From positions 1 through 61,946 of the forward strand of contig NZ_MRCC01000021.1 in the NCBI RefSeq assembly GCF_001904655.1: 61,946 nucleotides of DNA. The letters run 5' to 3'. The stretch's first letter is position 1. Each line of letters begins with the position of its first letter. The notes beneath the pieces are model-generated. The model was not told the DNA's origin. It saw only the letters and a list, made by a program, of their open reading frames with translations, and did no database searches. This document shows positions 1-9,759 of this stretch, one piece after another. The translations under genes were made by a program, and so were the position numbers. The DNA is from Chroogloeocystis siderophila 5.2 s.c.1. GTDB taxonomy: Bacteria > Cyanobacteriota > Cyanobacteriia > Cyanobacteriales > Chroococcidiopsidaceae.

Positions 1-256
1 CATCTCTATATTTTACGCCGCACAGCGGCGGGGAATTTGACCCGCAGAGATTAAAGTAACGTTGCGTCAGCGCATTTTTAGTTGAAATCGGATGGCGGTG
101 GCTGCCAAGATTTAATAATGGTACTTTGCGATCGCCCGATTCGGTATGATAATCACCACTCGATTGACACGCGATCGCCTGTTGTAATGGTGTGGCAGTC
201 CATTCTGATCTTCCCAAAGCGATCAGCAAACTGAAAAGAAGTTTTGTGCGATTCAT
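1..256 (-). pseudogene. N-terminal fragment of a secreted TPR-like protein, probably disrupted, cut by window edge
   Basis: An ATG at 256 preceded by a GAGGTG ribosome binding site opens a frame that runs off the left edge. Residues 1-14 look like a signal peptide. Residues about 46-69 (key motif LGSHRHPIST then LTQRYFN) resemble the start of cyanobacterial tetratricopeptide proteins in which the text continues QGL and then repeat motifs. Here, after Asn69 (codon at 50-52), the sequence switches to a Cys/Gly/Pro-rich stretch that contains a GC-rich hairpin (16-30), so I infer that the gene was interrupted by an inserted or rearranged element. The resemblance is from memory of the family. The rest of the gene is outside the window. 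Confidence 0.45.
16..30. repeat. GC-rich hairpin at the breakpoint of the edge gene
   Basis: CGCCG (16-20) and CGGCG (26-30) form a 5-bp stem around CACAG. It resembles the short CCGCCGC/GCGGCGG hairpins seen at ends of IS200/IS605-type elements. It sits where the edge gene loses similarity to its family. The element type is inferred. Confidence 0.3.
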
Positions 257-694
257 TTACGTCACCTCATTTGCATGAACAATGCCAAACTGAACTGACT
301 GTAATGAATACTTCATTCATCACCTCTACTTATATTTCAGGATACAATCAGTAAAAGATTGCGATCATAGGCATTGACAAAAAAGAACTGAGACTGAATA
401 TCAAAATCTCAATCTCAGTATTCTTAATGTTATTTTCTAGCAGGTCGAATTTATGTTTATTTAAATTAGTTGCAGTTGTGCTTCAGTGTGATCGCTTGTA
501 GATAAACTACTCCTAATATTCAAGCTTTCAAAACCAATACTTTTGGCACCGAAGACTAATTTTCATTTTTTGAGGAACACGCCGATGATGAAAACGTGAT
601 GGGGGAGGAAGTGGCTGATTTTTAGCATTAGTCAATAACCAACAATAAACCAACCAACATCCATAAGTTAGAAAGTAAACTATAGTTTCCATAA
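257..694. other. 438-base non-coding stretch
   Basis: I find no convincing gene here. It holds the upstream region of the edge fragment, read leftward, and one terminator-like inverted repeat (377-419). The remainder, about 430-690, is AT-rich with no recognisable RNA or repeat. Confidence 0.5.
377..419 (-). terminator. Rho-independent terminator, minus strand
   Basis: 387-397 and 409-419 form an 11-bp inverted repeat with one mismatch (ACTGAGACTGA / TCAATCTCAGT) and an 11-nt loop. Read on the minus strand it is followed at once by TCTTTTTTG. It could end transcripts from the small gene at 695-940, about 270 bases upstream. Confidence 0.45.
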
Positions 695-940
695 TTATTT
701 GTAATAGCGTTGTTCAATCCAAATACGCATTTCAGCTTCAGAAGCAAGGCTAATTTTCTTGTCTGTCAGAGGATCGTAAGCTTGCCAATAAGAGCGTCCA
801 TGGCGATCTTTCTTCTGCCAAACTTGCACATCATTGCGACTTGTCAAATATCGAAATAAGTGAAGTAAAACACGGTTGAAAATGATTTTGATATCGGGCT
901 TCTTTTGTTGATAAATATAGGATAAACTCATATTCTTCAT
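695..940 (-). CDS. Small conserved cyanobacterial hypothetical protein
   Basis: An 81-residue basic protein. The C-terminal half, about residues 38-80, carries the pattern VWQKKDRHGRSYWQAYDPLT followed by an SEAEMRIWIEQRYY end, which I recognise from short cyanobacterial proteins of unknown function. The family usually consists of little more than this aromatic-rich region, so the first 35 residues may be poorly conserved and the true start may be one of the later Met codons (M4 at 931). It lies divergent from the MocR-type regulator and shares a roughly 190-base intergenic region with it. No function can be assigned. Confidence 0.65.
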   Translation of the reverse strand: MKNMSLSYIYQQKKPDIKIIFNRVLLHLFRYLTSRNDVQVWQKKDRHGRSYWQAYDPLTDKKISLASEAEMRIWIEQRYYK

Positions 941-1126
941 AAAAACTTAAGTTTAGCTCATTTCTTATTTTTAGTTTTCCTATAAATTTCTTGTTAAAAG
1001 AAGGTACAAAATAAAACATTTTAAATAGTACAGTTTAAACCAATACCAACTGTTCTAGATAAATGAAGTGAAAGTGTACTAGGACATCTATCAAAGAATC
1101 ACTTATGATGACTAAACATCATCGGA

Positions 1127-2626
1127 TTGTCATTCTTCAAGAAGGACGGAACCGTGAGAATTCCTTTAGAGCGGCATTCATCCAAAGCAGTTTATTTACA
1201 GATCCGCGATCGCATTCGTCGTTTAATCGAAACCGGAGCCTTGCAAACTGGCGACAAACTGCCTTCAATTCGTGCTTTAGCCGAAAATACAGGAGTTAAT
1301 AAGCTAACCGTTATCGAAGCCTACAACGTTCTGGAAGCTGATGGATTAATTGCAGCGCGTCCAGGTTCAGGGTATTTCGTCAATCCCACCATTCAGCCAA
1401 AATCTGTTTCAAATTTTGCACCGCCGCAAGATGTGATCGTCTCCGAACAACCACCGCCATATCCATTCGAGGAAGCCAAAAGCGGCGCGTTTTTTAATCA
1501 CTATATGGCATCGCTGCAAGCGCGTTCCTCACCAGGAATGATTGACTTAAGTAGCGGGTTTCCCTCAGACTCCGGTTTAGAAGATTTACCGCGTATTGCC
1601 CGCAGAGCAGTTAAGCAAGTGAGTGGTAGTTTATTTAACTACGACAATCCACAAGGACAATTAATGCTGCGGCAGCAAATTAGCCGTATGCTTGTACAGC
1701 AGCATGGCATGAATGTTACACCAGAGGATCTCATTATTACCAATGGTTCTAAGCAAGGGCTTTCGCTTGTTGTTCACTACTACGTCAAACCAGGCGATTG
1801 GGTCATCGTTGAAAGTCCTACCTGGCACGGAATGCTATCACTTTTATACAGCATGGGAGCAAGAGTCATCGGTATTCCAATGACTGCTGAAGGAATGAAT
1901 CTAGAGTTATTAGAAAAGAATCTCTACACGTATCGCCCAAAGCTGATTTTTACCGTCAGCACCTTGCACAATCCTACCGGAATCACCACTGCGCAAGCAC
2001 ATCGTCAGCAATTGCTACAACTTGCGGAACATTATGACTGCGTCATTCTAGAAGATAATGCTTATGAAGGGTTAAACTTTGAACCTGTCCCCGCCCCGAT
2101 TAAAGCTTTAGATCGTAAAGATATCGCAACTTATGTCGGGACTTTTTCTAAAACTTTAATGCCAGGTATCCGCGTCGGTTACTTAGTTGTTACCGGAAAG
2201 CATTATCAGCCGTTAGTCGAACGCAAGTTACTCGACGATCTGCACGTTTCTACAGTATCTCAAGCAATTGTCAGTGAATATCTCGCCTCAGGACACTATC
2301 GCCATCACCTAGCGCACTTACAAGCCCAGCATCGTCAAAGCCAAACGGCAATGTTGAGTGCTTTGCATAAGTATTTCCCGTCCTCCGCATCGTGGACAGT
2401 TCCTAACGGTGGGACTTTCTTGTGGGTACAAATGCCTCCAGTACCAATGGCTGAAATTTGTCAGAAAGCTTTGTCACACGGAGTTTTTGTCGCTGAAGGA
2501 TCGCCATTTTTCCCAGGACAACAAGGCTATCCCGCATTACGTCTCAATTTTACGCTATCACCTAAGAAGATCGAGCGGGGTATCTCAGTGTTGGGAGAAT
2601 TAGTACAAGCGTACTTGTTGTCATAG
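1127..2626 (+). CDS. MocR/PdxR-type GntR regulator with aminotransferase domain
   Basis: Two domains are visible. Residues about 10-82 form a GntR-type winged helix (VYLQIRDRIRRLIETGAL, then PSIRALAENTGVNKLTV). Residues about 130-495 form a fold-type I aminotransferase with the PLP-binding Lys342 in GTFSKTLMPG and the NPTG signature upstream. This layout defines MocR regulators, which use PLP as an effector and often control PLP, GABA or amino-acid metabolism genes. The length, 499, is normal. The frame opens with TTG at 1127 because TGA at 1109 closes it upstream. GTG at 1154 is an alternative, and no ATG fits before the wing domain. No pdxST or other target gene lies beside it, so the regulated pathway is unknown. 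Confidence 0.9.
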   Translation: MSFFKKDGTVRIPLERHSSKAVYLQIRDRIRRLIETGALQTGDKLPSIRALAENTGVNKLTVIEAYNVLEADGLIAARPGSGYFVNPTIQPKSVSNFAPPQDVIVSEQPPPYPFEEAKSGAFFNHYMASLQARSSPGMIDLSSGFPSDSGLEDLPRIARRAVKQVSGSLFNYDNPQGQLMLRQQISRMLVQQHGMNVTPEDLIITNGSKQGLSLVVHYYVKPGDWVIVESPTWHGMLSLLYSMGARVIGIPMTAEGMNLELLEKNLYTYRPKLIFTVSTLHNPTGITTAQAHRQQLLQLAEHYDCVILEDNAYEGLNFEPVPAPIKALDRKDIATYVGTFSKTLMPGIRVGYLVVTGKHYQPLVERKLLDDLHVSTVSQAIVSEYLASGHYRHHLAHLQAQHRQSQTAMLSALHKYFPSSASWTVPNGGTFLWVQMPPVPMAEICQKALSHGVFVAEGSPFFPGQQGYPALRLNFTLSPKKIERGISVLGELVQAYLLS

Positions 2627-2918
2627 ACAAAGACCTAGCGGAAATATCTTTAACAATAAGCTCGGCTTACGTCAGTATATTTTCGTTACATTACAGGTAC
2701 TTTCGGATTTAGACATAAGTTCCTTCATGTAGTGGGTTTTGTTGAGTATTACAGAGAGCTTTTGCTTTTACGCTTATCAGAATATACTCTGAGTTCAGGT
2801 GTACTATCAGCAAACATAAATGTTTGATTGATAGATGCTCATCTTGCTTTGGATAGTGGGTATGCTGTTAATCTCACCCTGTCTCCAAAGTTAATGAAGC
2901 TTAACCGCGCGAAGGTCA

Positions 2919-5564
2919 ATGATTCAGAAGCCAGTAGAACTTAGCCACAAACCTTACTATGAAACACAAATGGGGGCAGCCTATTTAGGCAATAGCTTGC
3001 CATTACTAAAACAACTTCCTAATGAGAGCGTTGACCTGATCTGCACATCCCCTCCATTTGCCTTAGTTCGGAAAAAAGAGTATGGGAACGTAGATGCCCA
3101 TGAGTACGTTGAATGGTTCAAGGTGTTCGCTAGAGAGTTCTACCGAATTCTGAAACCACAAGGTTCATTGGTTATTGATATTGGTGGTAGCTGGGTTAAA
3201 GGCTATCCAGTGCGCTCGTTGTATCATTTCGAGCTAGTTATCGAACTTTGCAAACCCCAGAGGGAAGGAGGAATCGGATTTTTGTTGGCTCAAGATCTGT
3301 ACTGGTATAACCCAGCTAAACTACCTACACCTGCGGAGTGGGTCACAGTACGGAGAGAGCGAGTTAAGGATGCTGTTAACACAGTTTGGTGGCTATCAAA
3401 AGATCCTCATCCAAAATCTAATAATAAGCGAGTTCTACGCCCTTACAGTGAGGCAATGAAGAATTTGCTTAAGAATGGATATGATGCTAAAATGCGCCCT
3501 TCTGGACATGACATCTCAACTAAGTTTCAAAAGGATCGTGGCGGCGCTATTCCTCCTAACATCATTGCTGACCCTGCAAGTGAATTAGGGTCTTTTATTG
3601 GTAATGCGGTATTGGGATCATTTAACTGGGTTCTAGAAAACGATTTAGCACAGCCAGTCAACGTTATTTCGGCTTCTAATACTGCCTCAAACGACTACTA
3701 CCAAAGGCGATGCAAAGAATTTGGCATCAAGCCTCATCCTGCTCGATTCCCTCAAGCATTGCCTGAATTTGTTATTAATTTGTGCACAGAACCAGGAGAT
3801 TTAGTTGTTGATCCGTTCGCAGGATCTAACATGACTGGAAGAGTTGCAGAAACGCTACAAAGACAGTGGCTGGCATTCGAGATTGATGAAAATTATCTCC
3901 AAGCTTCAAAATTTAGGTTTGAGCCAGAAGCCCCACTCATTGTTACTCCACTCATGGACTTGGAGAAGCCAGCAAAGCAGAAAGCCTTAGAGTCAGCACC
4001 TGTTTCCACAGTAGATCAACCCTCTAAGCAAAAAACAGAGCAGAACGTGATGCAGCAGCTAAACCTGTTTAATCAGGAATTAACAAGCATGGAAGAACAC
4101 AAACTGAGGTTTACCTACGGACACCAATTTGAACCGGAAAAATTTAGCCTGTCAGAAATTGTTCAACTTTGCCAGGATTGCGAACCAGACCGCCGTCAGT
4201 TACAGAGTCAAATTGCAGAGAGATTTTTCTCAACTCACTCTAGTCAAAACTCAAATCCTACTAGAGCAGAAGAAAATATACGTAAATTAGCAATGAATTG
4301 CTTCTTGTCTTTAAGAGCTTATCAGCTAGTTGAGAAAACCAACAATGATTGGAGCTACCAAGTTACTGACCTGGGCAAACAGATTCTTCAGCAGAGCGAT
4401 CCCCAAGAGGCTTTAACAATATTTGCTCGGCACATCCTAACTAATTTAACGGGAATGTCTCTGCTAAAAGCAATTGAAGCAATCAACGCTAGAGGAGACA
4501 AGCCTCAGTTAGAAACAATTGCTTATGAATTACAAGAAATGGGCTACGCTCTTTCTCCAAACGCCATTTATACTAGCACTATGCGAAAATGGTTAGAGTT
4601 AGCAGGGGTATTTGAGCGGGAGTATGAAATTAATTGGGATGTTGTTTCAGAGATCCTAGAAATTGATAAAGACTATATTGATGAGCTTTACACCCTAACT
4701 CCTGAGCAGAAGTATTTTCTACTAGCAATGATTCATTTAGGAATTGAGGACTGGACGCTTTCAGACAAAGTAGTTAAGTATGTCACTAGTGTCTACAAAG
4801 TCCGGCTAACATCCAAGATGAGAGTGCAGGAAATTATCACACCATTAACAAACGTTGGATTGATTGATTCAAAAAAATCAACGGACGGCAGAGGGGCAAA
4901 GTCTCACTATGTCAAGTTGACAGAGAAAGCAAAGGGTGAGTTAGTTTCTTCGCTACTAGCGAGCATCGCGGAGATTACAAAGCTCTCTGAGACTGAGCTA
5001 AACCGAACTTTTGAAGAAGTTGTCGCTGACTTAAATCACCCAGATAAGCACGTTAAAGGGAAAGCCCTAGAGCTTTTAGCAATTTGGATGATTCGATTGA
5101 CTAGCTTGCGATTTACTCAATGGCGGACACGGAGTTATGAAACTGGACAGGGTGAAGTTGATGTTTTAGCCGCATCAGATCGCTTCGTTTATCATCGCTG
5201 GCAAATTCAGTGTAAAAACACTAAAAAGGTTGATGTTGAGGTATTAGCAAAAGAAATTGGCATGACCTTTGTAACGGGGGCTGACGTAGTAATGATCGTA
5301 ACTACAGGAGAGTTCAGTAGAGATGCTTTTCAGTACGCCTACCGGATGATGGAAGTTTCCCGTTATTATATGGTCTTGATTCAACGTGAAGATATTGAAG
5401 CCATTAAAGAAGATCGCACTAACATCATTCAAATTCTCGACAAGAGAGCTAGACGGGTCTTTGCAAAGAAAGAACTGGGGTTAACACAAGAGGAAATTGA
5501 CGATATTGACGCCGAAGAAGCTTCTTTAGCCTTTGAAGACGATGTAGATACAGTAGTTGAATAA
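2919..5564 (+). CDS. Single-chain restriction-modification protein: DNA methyltransferase fused to Mrr-like nuclease
   Basis: Residues about 15-340 form a beta-class amino-methyltransferase: catalytic motif TSPPF at 43-47 and SAM-binding motif DPFAGSNMTG starting at Asp298. TSPPx is typical of N4-cytosine or N6-adenine enzymes. Residues about 390-720 hold a long helical region with winged-helix-like segments, possibly target recognition or a linker. Residues about 715-850 form a PD-(D/E)xK nuclease of Mrr type, with Glu746/Asp748 (GEVDVLA) and Gln764-x-Lys766 (IQCKN). One chain can thus both methylate and cut, as in type IIG/IIC systems. No partner restriction gene is adjacent. I found no HIP1 octamer in 2.6 kb, unlike most neighbouring genes, which hints at recent acquisition. 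Recognition site unknown. Confidence 0.85.
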   Translation: MIQKPVELSHKPYYETQMGAAYLGNSLPLLKQLPNESVDLICTSPPFALVRKKEYGNVDAHEYVEWFKVFAREFYRILKPQGSLVIDIGGSWVKGYPVRSLYHFELVIELCKPQREGGIGFLLAQDLYWYNPAKLPTPAEWVTVRRERVKDAVNTVWWLSKDPHPKSNNKRVLRPYSEAMKNLLKNGYDAKMRPSGHDISTKFQKDRGGAIPPNIIADPASELGSFIGNAVLGSFNWVLENDLAQPVNVISASNTASNDYYQRRCKEFGIKPHPARFPQALPEFVINLCTEPGDLVVDPFAGSNMTGRVAETLQRQWLAFEIDENYLQASKFRFEPEAPLIVTPLMDLEKPAKQKALESAPVSTVDQPSKQKTEQNVMQQLNLFNQELTSMEEHKLRFTYGHQFEPEKFSLSEIVQLCQDCEPDRRQLQSQIAERFFSTHSSQNSNPTRAEENIRKLAMNCFLSLRAYQLVEKTNNDWSYQVTDLGKQILQQSDPQEALTIFARHILTNLTGMSLLKAIEAINARGDKPQLETIAYELQEMGYALSPNAIYTSTMRKWLELAGVFEREYEINWDVVSEILEIDKDYIDELYTLTPEQKYFLLAMIHLGIEDWTLSDKVVKYVTSVYKVRLTSKMRVQEIITPLTNVGLIDSKKSTDGRGAKSHYVKLTEKAKGELVSSLLASIAEITKLSETELNRTFEEVVADLNHPDKHVKGKALELLAIWMIRLTSLRFTQWRTRSYETGQGEVDVLAASDRFVYHRWQIQCKNTKKVDVEVLAKEIGMTFVTGADVVMIVTTGEFSRDAFQYAYRMMEVSRYYMVLIQREDIEAIKEDRTNIIQILDKRARRVFAKKELGLTQEEIDDIDAEEASLAFEDDVDTVVE

Positions 5565-5692
5565 TTTAAGCTTCGTTCAAAGCGGAAATTCCAAAATAGA
5601 TGACTAGTGCTAGCGGCAGAGTCAAGCTTAGCGTCGATATTAGTAGATAAATTCTGATATGATTTGCGTCGTGTGGTGTAACACAATCAACA

Positions 5693-6619
5693 ATGACTCA
5701 CTCTGTCTCGGTCACGGTTCCGGCTACAACGGCTAACTTAGGTCCTGGTTTTGATTGTATTGGTGCAGCGTTGACGCTGTATAACCGATTTAAGTTTACG
5801 CATCAAGACGAAGTAGCTATTCATGTTACAGGGACAGAAAGCGATCGCGTCCGCACGGATAACAGTAATTTGGTTTATCGCTCGTTTGTCAAATTGTATG
5901 AACATATTGGACAAAATCCACCATCTGTGCATATAGATATTGCGATGGATGTACCGCTTGCGCGGGGTTTGGGAAGTTCCGCAACGGCGATTGTTGGGGG
6001 TTTAGTTGGAGGAAATTTACTTGCAGGCGAACCACTTGATACAACTGCGGTGATGGAGTTGGCGATCGCTTTAGAAGGACATCCTGATAATGTTGTTCCG
6101 GCGTTGTTGGGGGGATGTCGATTAGCAGCAAGTGTTGAAACGCTAAGTCGCCAACGCTGGGAAATTTGTGATGTACCTTGGCATGAAAGTGTTGTACCTG
6201 TGGTGGCAATTCCTGATTTTGAGCTTTCGACGGCTGAGGCGCGGCGAGTGTTACCGAGTGAGGTGAGTCGTGCGGATGCGATTTTTAATACGGCGCATTT
6301 GGGGTTGCTATTGCGCGGCTTGGAGACGGGAAATGAAGATTGGATTCGGGCAGCTTTGCAGGATCGGTTGCATCAACCTTATCGTCAAGCTTTGATTCGA
6401 GGATATGAAGTGGTACAGCAAGCGGCGGTGGATGCTGGGGCGTATGGTTTAGTTGTTAGTGGTGCAGGTCCTACTTTACTTGCTTTGACAAACCCCAGAC
6501 AAGCTGAGCCTGTGATTGAGGCGATCGCTCAAACTTGGCAGCAAGTAGGAGTAAAAGCCCAAGTGCGATCGTTGGAAATTGACAATCAAGGTGCGCGTAG
6601 CTCTAATGAGGTAGCCTAG
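5693..6619 (+). CDS. thrB: Homoserine kinase
   Basis: GHMP-family kinase of 308 residues that phosphorylates L-homoserine with ATP in threonine biosynthesis. The N-terminus (TVPATTANLGPGFDCIGAAL) and the ATP-binding loop PLARGLGSSA at 88-97 are diagnostic. The C-terminal VVSGAGPTLLAL matches the GHMP C-domain motif. ATG at 5693 follows a roughly 130-base gap after the restriction-modification gene. The next gene starts 5 bases after this stop, so the two are probably co-transcribed. Several HIP1 octamers occur within the gene. Confidence 0.95.
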   Translation: MTHSVSVTVPATTANLGPGFDCIGAALTLYNRFKFTHQDEVAIHVTGTESDRVRTDNSNLVYRSFVKLYEHIGQNPPSVHIDIAMDVPLARGLGSSATAIVGGLVGGNLLAGEPLDTTAVMELAIALEGHPDNVVPALLGGCRLAASVETLSRQRWEICDVPWHESVVPVVAIPDFELSTAEARRVLPSEVSRADAIFNTAHLGLLLRGLETGNEDWIRAALQDRLHQPYRQALIRGYEVVQQAAVDAGAYGLVVSGAGPTLLALTNPRQAEPVIEAIAQTWQQVGVKAQVRSLEIDNQGARSSNEVA

Positions 6620-6624
6620 TAAGT

Positions 6625-7122
6625 ATGATGAATGACATTCAAGCAGAAATTACGGCTATTCAAACTCAAATTGAGGCTCTATGTCAGGAACGTACTTCAC
6701 TGACAACTGATCCAATAGATTTAGAAAGTGCGTCTCCAGAAGAGATTGCAAATGCTTACCGTCGCCGTGCTAAACAAGATTTACAATTATTTGCAGAAGT
6801 TAAAGGTATTGACGATGCGATCGCTGCTTTAGAAGCGCAACTTGCTCAAAAAATTGAGTTGGCATCGCAACCGCAGAATAATTCTCTAGAACAACGTGTT
6901 GTTGCTGGTAAAAGACAGGCTTTAGCCCAAGCTGAACGGATTAATCAACTCGCCGCTGAACTTGCTGCTGAACTACAGTCACTCAAAGCAACTGCGGATG
7001 AACTCAGCCCCGGTTATTGGCAGGTGTATTACAAACCTTTGATTACTGGCTTTAGATCGATCTCGGTTCCCTACGTGCGTACTGATAGCGATGTGTTAAC
7101 AATTGTAAATCGCATCGTTTAA
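6625..7122 (+). CDS. Coiled-coil hypothetical protein downstream of thrB
   Basis: A 165-residue soluble protein with long heptad-rich helices at about residues 3-25 and 65-130, rich in Ala, Glu and Gln. The C-terminal 30 residues (about 137-165) look globular and aromatic. There is no signal peptide or membrane segment, and I do not recognise a named family. It starts 5 bases after thrB and is likely in the same transcript. Its stop (7120-7122) sits next to the end of the convergent methyltransferase pseudogene. Confidence 0.65.
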   Translation: MMNDIQAEITAIQTQIEALCQERTSLTTDPIDLESASPEEIANAYRRRAKQDLQLFAEVKGIDDAIAALEAQLAQKIELASQPQNNSLEQRVVAGKRQALAQAERINQLAAELAAELQSLKATADELSPGYWQVYYKPLITGFRSISVPYVRTDSDVLTIVNRIV

Positions 7123-7123
7123 T

Positions 7124-7920
7124 TCATGCTCTTTGAGCAACCTGAAGCACTGAGAGGTAGGAAACTGGGATACTTGTAATCCAATTTCTCGCAAGTACTT
7201 CCTTTAAACCAGCAAATAATGCCACTTAAAAGCGTGAGATAGTCATCAATACTATATGCAGCTTCCCAGGTTAATTGTTCGGATTCTAAATCCTTAAATA
7301 GCCCTGACGCGATCGCTGTTTGTCCTAAACCTACTGATACTTTCTTCCTGAGTGCTTCTCACTTCATATTCTGCAAGAGATGGTGCATAAGTTTGATAAA
7401 CCTCCTGCAATAGTTGGTAAATAGCGTATGGAGGTTGAATTGGAATAGCGTTCCACAGCAAAATCAATGAACCGTTGTCTTGCAATGCAGTAGCAGCTTT
7501 TGAATACCCAATCTCAGGTGAAATCCAATGAAAAGATGTTGCAGCAACGACAGCATTGAATTTCTTAGCCTCCACGTGCCACTCTTCAAAAGAAGTATTT
7601 ACAATCTTGACATTTGGATACTGAATGCAGTTTTGCTGTGCTAACCGGCACATTTCTGGGTTTGGTTCTAGGCAAATCATCGAAAAGCCACGATCTGCAA
7701 ATGCGACTGTTGCAATCCCAGAACCACAGCCTACTTCTAAAATAATTGCTTCATCAGGCAGTTTGGCTAACTCTATTGCGCGATTAATTAGCTGTTGAGG
7801 ATAGCGCGGTCTTACTTGGTTGTAAGCCTCTGCGGCTGCACTGTACCAGTTTTTCCTTTGTTCTGAAGTATGGACACTGGCAACTGTACTGTACCAGTCT
7901 TTGGCTTGTTTTAGTGTCAT
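7124..7920 (-). pseudogene. Class I SAM-dependent methyltransferase, frameshifted with internal deletion
   Basis: From ATG at 7920 the frame reads a normal methyltransferase N-terminus with SAM motif ILEVGCGSGI at residues 60-69, but stops after RVRAI at 7294. The missing C-terminus is still present in other frames. One nucleotide out of frame, around 7308, the text resumes as ASGLFKDLESEQLTWEAAYS then IDDYLTLLS, up to about 7217. After an apparent loss of some residues a third frame gives FAGLKEVLARNWITSIPVSY and ends in VAQRA with TGA at 7124-7126. So at least one frameshift and one deletion separate the pieces. The 208-residue N-terminal product would lack the C-terminal part of the family. 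Substrate unknown. Confidence 0.75.
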
Positions 7921-8123
7921 GGGTTTCGAGACTTTTAAGTTATATACGCTGTTGCGATCGCCACCTTATTTCCTGCTCTTAACATTTATTCATTAAGATT
8001 TGTAATACAAAACTGCACTAAGTATTTATTCTTAAAATGCTAATTGCTATGAATATACCTTTTCAAAACTTCACGTAACTTAATAGAATATATGGCATAG
8101 GCAATAGGTATTTATCCTCAGTC

Positions 8124-9737
8124 ATGCTTAGCACACAAATTCCTTGGTTAACAACTATTATTCTGTTACCGCTGGTGGCTGCCCTAGCCATTCCTTTAAT
8201 TCCAGACAATCAAGGTAAAACAGTTCGCTGGTACGCCTTAGGAGTAGGGATAGCGGATTTGGTTCTGATGGTATACGCCGTTTGGCAGAACTACGATTTA
8301 CAAATCTCAACATTTCAACTAGCAGAAAGCTATCCTTGGATACCCCAGCTAGGCATGAACTGGTCGGTTGCGGTAGATGGCTTATCATTACCGTTGGTAT
8401 TGCTAACAGGTTTTGTCACAACTTTGTCAATCTTGGCAGCGTGGAACGTCACGAAAAAGCCACGCTTGTTTTTCGCGTTGATGCTAATGATGTACAGCGC
8501 ACAGATTGGCGTATTTGTTGCCCAGGATATGCTGTTGTTCTTCCTGATGTGGGAACTTGAATTAGTCCCTGTCTACTTACTAATTTCGATTTGGGGAGGA
8601 CAAAATCGCCGCTATGCAGCAACAAAGTTCATCCTCTACACTGCTGCTGGATCGATATTTATCCTAGTAGCTGCGTTTGCGATGGCAATGTATGGTGATG
8701 TCGTTACCTTCGACATGGCAACTTTAGGTATTAAGCAATATCCTAGAGCGTTTGAACTTTTGGTTTATGCTGCACTACTCATTGCTTTTGGCGTCAAATT
8801 ACCAATTTTTCCACTACATACTTGGCTTCCAGATGCCCACAGTGAAGCTTCTGCACCTGTTTCAATGATTTTGGCAGGAGTTTTGCTCAAAATGGCAGGC
8901 TACGGGCTAATTCGCATGAATATCGAAATGTTGCCCAATGCCCATGTTTCGTTTGCTCCCGTACTGGCAATTTTGGGTGTCGTTAATATTGTCTACGGTG
9001 CATTAACTGCGTTTGCACAAACAAATCTCAAGCGCCGTTTAGCTTATTCTTCAATCGCGCACATGGGTTTTGTATTAATTGGTATTGCTTCGTTTACCGA
9101 ACTTGGTATTGGCGGTGCAGTACTGCAAATGGTATCGCATGGTTTGATTGCGGCTAGCTTATTCTTCTTATCTGGAGTCACTTACGAGCGCACGCACACG
9201 TTGATCATGGAGAAGATGGGCGGTATGGCGCAAGCAATGCCCAAAGTTTTCGCACTCTTCACCGCTGGGGCGATGGCTTCGTTAGCGTTACCTGGTATGA
9301 GTGGCTTTGTTGGTGAATTAACAATCTTTTTGGGAATTACCACCAGCGATGCTTACAACCCTGCGTTTAAGGTTGTTGTCACTCTCTTAGCTGCGGTGGG
9401 TGTAATTTTAACTCCCATTTACCTGTTGTCGATGCTACGTCAAGTATTTTACGGTAACGAGAATTCTGGAATTGTCATTGAAGAGTATCTTGGTGACGCG
9501 AAGCCACGCGAGGTATTTATTGCAGCTTGCTTACTATTGCCAATTATCGGCATCGGGATGTATCCTAAATTGGCAACTCAGACATATGATGTCAAAACAG
9601 TTGCAGTTGCAGCACAAGTACGCCAAGTGTTACCAACAGTTATCGCGCAAAAACAGCGATCGCCTCTCTATTCAACTGCATTAGTTGCACCACAGCTAGC
9701 TGTACCTGAATCACAAGTACTGATTGCTAGCGAATAA
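8124..9737 (+). CDS. ndhD: NAD(P)H-quinone oxidoreductase subunit 4 (NdhD)
   Basis: A 537-residue polytopic membrane protein of the Nqo13/NuoM family, a proton-pumping antiporter-like subunit of the thylakoid NDH-1 complex. About 14 membrane segments can be read. Hallmarks are [14 protein letters not shown] (with the key Glu in a helix), [17 protein letters not shown] and a cluster of conserved Gly/Lys around [15 protein letters not shown]. Its similarity is closest to the NdhD1/NdhD2 group, which serves respiration and cyclic electron flow, rather than to the NdhD3/D4 CO2-uptake forms. That subgroup call is from memory. The gene stands alone, without other ndh genes, as is usual for ndhD in cyanobacteria. 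ATG at 8124. Confidence 0.93.
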   Translation: MLSTQIPWLTTIILLPLVAALAIPLIPDNQGKTVRWYALGVGIADLVLMVYAVWQNYDLQISTFQLAESYPWIPQLGMNWSVAVDGLSLPLVLLTGFVTTLSILAAWNVTKKPRLFFALMLMMYSAQIGVFVAQDMLLFFLMWELELVPVYLLISIWGGQNRRYAATKFILYTAAGSIFILVAAFAMAMYGDVVTFDMATLGIKQYPRAFELLVYAALLIAFGVKLPIFPLHTWLPDAHSEASAPVSMILAGVLLKMAGYGLIRMNIEMLPNAHVSFAPVLAILGVVNIVYGALTAFAQTNLKRRLAYSSIAHMGFVLIGIASFTELGIGGAVLQMVSHGLIAASLFFLSGVTYERTHTLIMEKMGGMAQAMPKVFALFTAGAMASLALPGMSGFVGELTIFLGITTSDAYNPAFKVVVTLLAAVGVILTPIYLLSMLRQVFYGNENSGIVIEEYLGDAKPREVFIAACLLLPIIGIGMYPKLATQTYDVKTVAVAAQVRQVLPTVIAQKQRSPLYSTALVAPQLAVPESQVLIASE

Positions 9738-9759
9738 GTTAAATTCCACTGTCAACCTA

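Noticed and set aside
1105-1299. Small plus-strand frame over the MocR start
   Set aside because: Out of frame with the regulator, which has clear domain matches in its own frame.
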